The position numbers were made by a program, and so were the translations under genes. A stretch of DNA of 53,270 nucleotides, from contig NZ_JOIR01000043.1 of the NCBI RefSeq assembly GCF_000720115.1, forward strand, positions 1-53,270. The letters run 5' to 3'. This document shows, piece by piece, positions 48,704 through 53,270 of this stretch. The notes under the pieces were generated by a model, which saw only the letters and a program-made list of their open reading frames with translations, made no database searches and was not told where the DNA came from. The stretch is from Streptomyces sp. NRRL F-2580. Lineage in GTDB: Bacteria; Actinomycetota; Actinomycetes; Streptomycetales; Streptomycetaceae. Positions within the stretch are counted from its first letter, which is position 1. Every line of letters begins with the position of its first letter.

Positions 48704-49120
48704 TTACGAGGTCCCGGTGGCCTGGTCGTACGTGTCGCGATGGGCGCTGACCTCGTCGAAGTGGTTCTCGGCCCAGAGCTTCACGGAGGAGAGGAGGCAG
48801 CTGAGGCTGCCGCCGAGGTCGGTGAGCCGGTAGTCGACGCGGACGGGGACGGTGGGGGTGACGGTGCGGTCGACGAGGCCGTCGCGTTCGAGGGAGCGCA
48901 GGGTCTGGGTGAGCATCTTCTGGCTGACGCCGGGGATCTTGCGGCCGAGGTCGCTGTAGCGCAGGGACCGGTCTTCGGCCTCGGCGAGGGCGCTGACGAT
49001 GAGGCCGACCCACTTGTCGCTGATGCGGGCCAGGAGCTGGCCGGTGGGGCACTCCTTGAGGAAGGCGTCGTAGCCGGCGCGGGCTTCCGAGCGTCGGGCT
49101 GCGGCGGTGCTGGTGGCCAT
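48704..49120 (-). CDS. HxlR family transcriptional regulator
   Basis: The protein has 138 residues and a winged helix of the HxlR (MarR-like) type: KECPTGQLLARISDKWVGLI with the conserved Cys, then YSDLGRKIPGVSQKMLTQTL and the wing TVTPTVPVRVDYRLT. Several HxlR proteins sense quinones or aldehydes through that Cys. It is divergent from a quinone oxidoreductase-like gene, with a palindrome between, so it probably controls that gene and itself. Confidence 0.92.
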   Translation of the reverse strand: MATSTAAARRSEARAGYDAFLKECPTGQLLARISDKWVGLIVSALAEAEDRSLRYSDLGRKIPGVSQKMLTQTLRSLERDGLVDRTVTPTVPVRVDYRLTDLGGSLSCLLSSVKLWAENHFDEVSAHRDTYDQATGTS

Positions 49121-49168
49121 GGGTCCCCCACTTCCGGGTCGTGGCCGACCCGGTCACTTCCGGGTCGG

Positions 49169-49190
49169 GTACGCACTTTGGAGTGCGTAC
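49169..49190. promoter_or_regulatory. palindromic operator between HxlR and oxidoreductase genes
   Basis: GTACGCAC pairs with GTGCGTAC around TTTGGA: a perfect 8-bp inverted repeat in the 180-bp divergent region. A tandem GCGGCAAC-type repeat lies closer to the oxidoreductase start (about 49233-49268). HxlR sites in other bacteria have similar GTAC arms. Confidence 0.78.
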
Positions 49191-49300
49191 TTACGGAAAG
49201 AGAGTACCTCTCCCTAGGTTAGTGCTCATCAGGAACGCGGCAACGCGGCAATGCGGCAACGCGGCGACGAACTGCACGACGTGCAAGGGGAGATGGCGAC

Positions 49301-50215
49301 ATGAGCGACGAGCGGACGATGCTGGCGGTCGTGGTGAACGAGTTCGGCGGGCCGGAGCGGGTCGAGCTGGCCGAGGTACCGGTGCCGCGGCCGGCGGCGG
49401 GCCAGGTCCGGGTCCGGGTCCGGGCCGCCGGGGTCAACCCGGTGGACGGAGCGGTCCGCGCCGGTGTCTTCGGCGGCGCCGGGCAGCGGCTCGGCCTCGG
49501 CTGGGAGGTGGCCGGGGAGATCGACGAGGTGGGCGCGGACGTGACCGGCCACAGCCGCGGCGACCGGGTGGTGGGGCTGCACTACGGGGCGGTGAAGCCG
49601 CTCGGCACGCACGCGGAGTACGCGGTGCTCGACGCCTCCGCCGTGGTGGCCGCGCCGACGACCGTGGACGCCGTGGCGGCGGCGGGGCTGCCGCTGGCCG
49701 GGCTCACCGCGGCCCGCGCGGTGGACCTGCTGGGGCTCGCCCCCGGCGCCTCGGTGCTCGTCACCGGCGCGGCGGGCGTGGTCGGCGGGCTCGCGGTGCA
49801 GCTCGCGGCGCGGGCCGGACTGGTGGTGACGGCCCTGGCGGGCGAGGGGGACGAGACGTTCGTACGGTCCCTGGGCGCGGCCGGCTTCGTCCCGCGCGGC
49901 GCGGCTCCGGCCGGCCCGGTGGACGGGGTCCTGGACACGGCCGTACTGGGGGAGCCCGCGCTGGGCTTCGTCCGCGACGGCGGGGTCTACGTCGGCGTGA
50001 TCCCGGGCGCGGCCCCGGCCGCGGAGCGCGGGATCCGGGTCGAGGAGCAGGAGGTCGCGGCCGACGGGGAGCACCTGGCCCGCCTGGTGGCCCTGGTGGA
50101 CGCGGGTGAGCTCACGCTCCGGGTCGCGGACACCTTCCCGCTGGCCGACGCGCCGAAGGCGCACGACCGCCTCGCCACCGCGGGGGTCCGCGGCCGCATC
50201 ATCCTGACGGCGTGA
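49301..50215 (+). CDS. NADP-dependent quinone oxidoreductase-like protein (MDR family)
   Basis: The protein has 304 residues. The GroES-like N-terminus has VRAAGVNPVDGAVRAG and LGWEVAGEIDEVG. The Rossmann domain has the NADP motif SVLVTGAAGVVGGLAVQLA. There are no zinc-binding cysteines, so this is the zinc-free QOR type. It likely reduces quinones or enones. ATG 49301 has GGGGAGA upstream. Probable target of the divergent HxlR protein. Confidence 0.92.
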   Translation: MSDERTMLAVVVNEFGGPERVELAEVPVPRPAAGQVRVRVRAAGVNPVDGAVRAGVFGGAGQRLGLGWEVAGEIDEVGADVTGHSRGDRVVGLHYGAVKPLGTHAEYAVLDASAVVAAPTTVDAVAAAGLPLAGLTAARAVDLLGLAPGASVLVTGAAGVVGGLAVQLAARAGLVVTALAGEGDETFVRSLGAAGFVPRGAAPAGPVDGVLDTAVLGEPALGFVRDGGVYVGVIPGAAPAAERGIRVEEQEVAADGEHLARLVALVDAGELTLRVADTFPLADAPKAHDRLATAGVRGRIILTA

Positions 50216-50237
50216 TCCCGGCCTGCGGCGTCCCGGC

Positions 50238-50855
50238 CTACGGCGTGGTTCCGGGCCGTGTGGTTCCGGCCGGCGGCGTGGGCCCGGTCTGCGGTGTGGG
50301 CCTGGCCTGCGGCGTGGGCCCGGTCCGCGGTGTGGTTCCGGGCCGCCGCCCCACCCGGTAGCGCCAGTCGAGGCTCGGGTGGGGCACGCCGGGCGGGTAC
50401 TCGAAGTCGACCTCTCCCAGGTTCTCGAACCCCGCCCGCCGACAGACCGCGTTCGACGCCGGGTGGTCCGTCCCCGGGAAGGCGTGGACGCTGTCGCGGG
50501 TGCCGTGGACGCGGACGTAGGCCAGCAGTTCCGTGAGTGCCGCCACCGCCAGCCCCCGGCCCTGGAACTCGGGCAGCACGCCCCAGCCGGCCTCGTAGAC
50601 CGGCTCGCCGCGCCACTCGCGCTCCCAGAAGCCGACGGAGCCGACGCTCTCGCCGGACGGTTCCAGTACGACCCGGAACATCCGCCCGGCGGACGGCTCC
50701 CGCGCGCTCAGGGCCTCGTACCGCCGCTGCCGGTCGACGAGCTTCTCCGGGGTCTCCGGCCCGCCGAGGTGCTCGGTCATCGCGGGTTCGTTCTTGCGCT
50801 CCAGCAGCCAGAAGTCCCCGTCAGCCCACGGCTCCAGCCGCACCCGTGTCTCCAT
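50238..50855 (-). CDS. GNAT family N-acetyltransferase with repeat tail
   Basis: The protein has 205 residues. Residues 1-165 are a GNAT domain of the RimJ/L type: VRLEPWADGDFWLLERKNEP, then AGWGVLPEFQGRGLAVAALT (acetyl-CoA loop) and NAVCRRAGFENLGEVDFEYP. The last 35 residues are a Gly/Pro/Thr repeat (TGPTPQARPTPQTGPTP) encoded by GC-rich repeats at about 50240-50345. The natural domain end seems to be DWRYRVGRRP, so the tail may be a recent repeat expansion that moved the stop. Converges with the oxidoreductase gene. Confidence 0.87.
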   Translation of the reverse strand: METRVRLEPWADGDFWLLERKNEPAMTEHLGGPETPEKLVDRQRRYEALSAREPSAGRMFRVVLEPSGESVGSVGFWEREWRGEPVYEAGWGVLPEFQGRGLAVAALTELLAYVRVHGTRDSVHAFPGTDHPASNAVCRRAGFENLGEVDFEYPPGVPHPSLDWRYRVGRRPGTTPRTGPTPQARPTPQTGPTPPAGTTRPGTTP

Positions 50856-51002
50856 GGGGACCCACGGTATGCGGCCGGGGCGTGCGGCGGCCGGGAGTTG
50901 GCCGTGCGCAGGGACGTGGCGGCGACCCCGTGCGGGCTGCCCTTCGTGCGTCCACGTATCCGTATCCGCACCGGGAGGCGGCGGGCGGCCCGCCGGGCCC
51001 CG

Positions 51003-53270
51003 TCAGCTTCGCTGGAAGAACTCCACCTCCGACAGGGCGAGATGACGGTCCGGAGCCGACCCGGCGGGCGCGTCGAGGGTCAGGCGGATCGTGGCGGCGT
51101 CGCTGATGCCGGTGGGGAAGGTCTGGGGGCCGGGCTTGTCGCTCAGGGCGAGCTTCTTGTGGACCCTCCGGCCGTCCTTCGACGTCACCTCCATGTCGAT
51201 CTGGAGCGCGCGGGCCTGCTTCGCGTACTCCTCGGGCGAGGGGGAGGCGCCGTTCGTGACGATCACGGCGACCAGGCGGAAGGGCTTGGCGAAGGTGTAG
51301 GTCACCGAGGCGCCGGGGGCGGGCGCGCCCCAGTAGCGGTTGCTGAGCCCGTCCGTGCTGTTGCCCACCGGATGCCCTGGGACCTCGGCGCTCGCCTCGA
51401 CGCGGGTGGCGGTCACCGCCTTGGCCTTGCCGAGCTTGTCCCGGGTGTCCTCGATCAGGTGGCGTCCGGCCGGCAGCAGCAGGAAGCCGCCCGCGCACAG
51501 GGCCAGTACGACGGCCAGGACCACCAGGAAGCGCACCATGCGGCCCGAGCCGGCGCGGGTGCGGCGGCGCAGCGGCCAGATCGTCCGCCACCAGGGGAGC
51601 GGCGGCGGTGCGGTGCTGGGCGTGAGCGGAGCCGCGCAACGGCGGCAGAAGCGGCGGTCCGGGGGATTGGGCGTGCCGCAGGAGGGGCACGGCACGCCGG
51701 CGACGTCGTCGCTCACCGGGGCGGGCCGCACGACGGGGCGCGGCGCGACCGCCCTCGCGGGCTGCACGGGCTGCGGGGACGCTGCCGGTGCCTGCGGCGC
51801 GACGGGCTGGGGCGCGGCGGGTCGCCTGGCGGCGGGCGAAGCGGTGGCCCGGCTCTCGGGCAGGCCGGGGGCTGCCCCGGTGGGCACGGCCGGACCGGAC
51901 CCGGCGCCGGCGGGCGCGGACGGGGCCGACTCAGCGCGCGCGGGCGCGGCCGGTCCGGACTCTGCCCTGGCGGGCGCGGCCGGGCGGGACCCCGGGGCGG
52001 CGGGCACGCCCGGGTTGGACCGCCTACGCAGCCAGGGCAGCCACCGACCCGCCCCGGCGGGTGCGGCCGGAGCCGCCTCGGCCCCGGTGGGCGCGGGCGG
52101 GGTGGACTCCGGTGCGGGGGGAGTGGATTGGGCGGACCGTCCGCGCTGCCAGGGCCACCGCCGGGCCGTCCCGGTGGGCGCCCGCCGGTCTGCGTCGGCC
52201 GCCGCGGACGGGGCGGCCTGCGCCCCGGCTCCGGTGCGGGCGGCCGGGCCGGACTCTGCCGTGGAGGACACGGGCGCGCCGGGCTCGGTGGCGGAGGCAG
52301 TCGGGTGGGGCTCCGCCCCGGAAGGGGCGGGCGTGGACCTGTTGCGCGGCCCGGCGGGGGCCTGCCGGTCCGCGTCGGCCGCTCCGGACGGGGCGGCCTG
52401 CGCGCGGGCGGGCGCGGCGGACGCCGCCCGGGTGGGCGCGGGAGAGTCGAACTCCGCCCTGGCGGGCGGGTGCGGGACCGGCTCGGCGCCGGTGGAGGCG
52501 GGCGGGCCGTACTCGGCCCCGGTAGGCGCCTGCCGGTCTGCGGCGGCTGCTGCGGACGGGGCGGCCTGCGCGCGGGCGGGCAGGGGCGGGCCGAACTCCG
52601 CTCCGGCGGGCGGGGACGGGACCGGATCAGTGCCGGTGGGGGCGGGCGGGCCGTACTCGGCCCCGGCAGGTGCGGGCGGGGCGGAGCCGTTGCGCGGCCC
52701 GGCGGGAGCCTGTCGGTCCGCGTCGGTCGCTGCGGGCGGGGTGGTCTGGGCGCGGGTGGGCGTGGACGGACCGGCCTCCGGCCCGGCGGGCGCCGGTGCG
52801 CCGGATCCGTTGTGCGGCCTGGTGGGCGCCTGCCGGTCTGCGGCGGCCGCCGAGGGTGGGGTGGCTTGCGTGCCGGCAGGTGCGGGCGGGACGTACTCGG
52901 CCCCGGTGGGTGCGGGCGGGGTGGATTCGTTGTGCGGGCTGGTGGGGGCTCGCCGGTCTGCGGCGGCTGTTGCGGGCGGGGTGGTCTGGGCGCGGGCGGG
53001 CGCGGGTGGGGGCGGCTCGGCACCGGCCGGTGTGGCTGGGCTGGACTCGGCTCCGGCGGGGGCGGTCGGGTGGGGCTCCGAGGTAGGGGGTGTGGGCGAG
53101 GTGGACCCGCTGCGGGGCCAGGGCAGGCGTCGATCCGTGCCGGCGAGGGCAGCGTTGCGCTCCTCCCCGGCGGGCGGGGTGGACCCGTCGTGCGGGCCGG
53201 TGGGGGGCCGTCGGTCCGCGTCGGCCGTCGTGGGTGGGGGCGGTGGGGTGGGCTCCGCCCCGGTGGGGAC
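51003..53270 (-). CDS. zinc-ribbon, single-TM, discoidin-like protein with long repeat N-terminus (5' end outside window)
   Basis: The minus-strand frame is open from the stop at 51003 to the window end, at least 755 residues. The C-terminal part has a zinc ribbon (CPSCGTPNPPDRRFCRRC), a basic patch, one TM (MVRFLVVLAVVLALCAGGFL) and an extracellular beta-sandwich like F5/8 type C modules (NSTDGLSNRYWGAPAPG to LALSEVEFF). The upstream 500 residues are repeats such as ADADRQAPAGPRNGS, PPAPAGAEYGPP and ARAQAAPS. The first start codon inside the window is GTG 52271, mid-repeat, so it is unlikely to be the true start. Likely a membrane protein with a cytoplasmic repeat domain. Confidence 0.8.
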   Translation of the reverse strand, partial: VPTGAEPTPPPPPTTADADRRPPTGPHDGSTPPAGEERNAALAGTDRRLPWPRSGSTSPTPPTSEPHPTAPAGAESSPATPAGAEPPPPAPARAQTTPPATAAADRRAPTSPHNESTPPAPTGAEYVPPAPAGTQATPPSAAAADRQAPTRPHNGSGAPAPAGPEAGPSTPTRAQTTPPAATDADRQAPAGPRNGSAPPAPAGAEYGPPAPTGTDPVPSPPAGAEFGPPLPARAQAAPSAAAAADRQAPTGAEYGPPASTGAEPVPHPPARAEFDSPAPTRAASAAPARAQAAPSGAADADRQAPAGPRNRSTPAPSGAEPHPTASATEPGAPVSSTAESGPAARTGAGAQAAPSAAADADRRAPTGTARRWPWQRGRSAQSTPPAPESTPPAPTGAEAAPAAPAGAGRWLPWLRRRSNPGVPAAPGSRPAAPARAESGPAAPARAESAPSAPAGAGSGPAVPTGAAPGLPESRATASPAARRPAAPQPVAPQAPAASPQPVQPARAVAPRPVVRPAPVSDDVAGVPCPSCGTPNPPDRRFCRRCAAPLTPSTAPPPLPWWRTIWPLRRRTRAGSGRMVRFLVVLAVVLALCAGGFLLLPAGRHLIEDTRDKLGKAKAVTATRVEASAEVPGHPVGNSTDGLSNRYWGAPAPGASVTYTFAKPFRLVAVIVTNGASPSPEEYAKQARALQIDMEVTSKDGRRVHKKLALSDKPGPQTFPTGISDAATIRLTLDAPAGSAPDRHLALSEVEFFQRS

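Noticed and set aside
51713..53023. Minus-strand frame of 436 codons rich in PPARP-type repeats, and a matching plus-strand frame
   Set aside because: These are other-frame readings of the repeats of the zinc-ribbon protein, whose own frame is open to the window end and joins a real domain.
1..53270. tRNA genes, integrases, insertion sequences and attachment sites
   Set aside because: None was found by reading both strands. The accessory region at 18.8-33 kb has no transposase, integrase or flanking direct repeat that I could see.

Overview
The window looks like core-chromosome DNA of a Streptomyces species. GC content is very high, genes often start with GTG and overlap at ATGA or TAGTG, and several developmental genes of the genus can be recognised directly: the sigma factor BldN with its anti-sigma factor RsbN, Rex with its operator, and a BdtA-like excisionase-type protein. 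From memory, the order bldN-rsbN-acyltransferase-epimerase-bS22-bdtA on one side and Grx-rex-hemACD-hemB on the other matches the S. coelicolor bldN/rex region. I could not run an alignment to confirm this.

Layout. 1-90: 3' end of a 5S rRNA and the rRNA operon terminator. 0.1-7.5 kb: Uma2 protein, HAD phosphatase, MFS transporter, AcuC-type deacetylase, phosphatase-like protein, BdtA-like regulator, 32-residue ribosomal protein bS22, SDR-type epimerase and PlsC-type acyltransferase. 7.6-11.2 kb: rsbN, bldN and an HAD-IB hydrolase on the minus strand. 11.2-18.4 kb: glutaredoxin, then the redox-controlled operon rex-hemA-hemC-hemD with a Rex site in its promoter, then hemB. 18.8-24 kb: a type VII (WXG100) polymorphic-toxin locus. 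It holds two WXG100 proteins, a 607-residue toxin with an RNase A-like C-terminus, two paralogous putative immunity proteins, an orphan toxin C-terminal cassette and a CdiI-like protein. 24-26.6 kb: drug-type ABC exporter with a divergent TetR regulator. 26.6-29.6 kb: a four-gene overlapping operon (XRE-DUF397-oxygenase-oxygenase). 29.7-32.9 kb: a SpoIIAB-like ATPase, a two-TM protein and a coupled NB-ARC/TPR (NLR-like) protein. 33-36 kb: VOC protein, DUF3995 protein and a sortase-type surface protein. 36-39.7 kb: divergent argS and class I lysS. 39.8-43.1 kb: DUF2637 membrane protein and two DUF3558 lipoproteins. 43.3-53.3 kb: rtcB, a second Uma2 gene, polysaccharide deacetylase, SDR, YnfA-like protein, secreted protein, Mut7-C RNase, HxlR regulator with quinone oxidoreductase, GNAT, and a repeat-rich zinc-ribbon membrane protein that runs off the window.

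The most interesting accessory DNA lies at 18.8-33 kb. Three points stand out. (1) The toxin locus carries an orphan toxin C-terminus that lacks the conserved HVGK segment. (2) Two adjacent AlkB-like Fe(II)/2-oxoglutarate oxygenases are translationally coupled to a WhiJ/DUF397-type regulator pair in unusually AT-rich DNA for this genome. (3) A short repeated motif of the ARAxGxxR[IV]xQ type occurs twice in the tail of a two-TM protein and once at the N-terminus of the NLR-like protein encoded by the overlapping next gene, as expected for an amyloid-type signalling pair; that NLR gene also has a TTA codon. In addition, dispersed Streptomyces repeat sequences sit in frame inside hemA and hemC, and a 143-bp nested inverted repeat precedes hemB.
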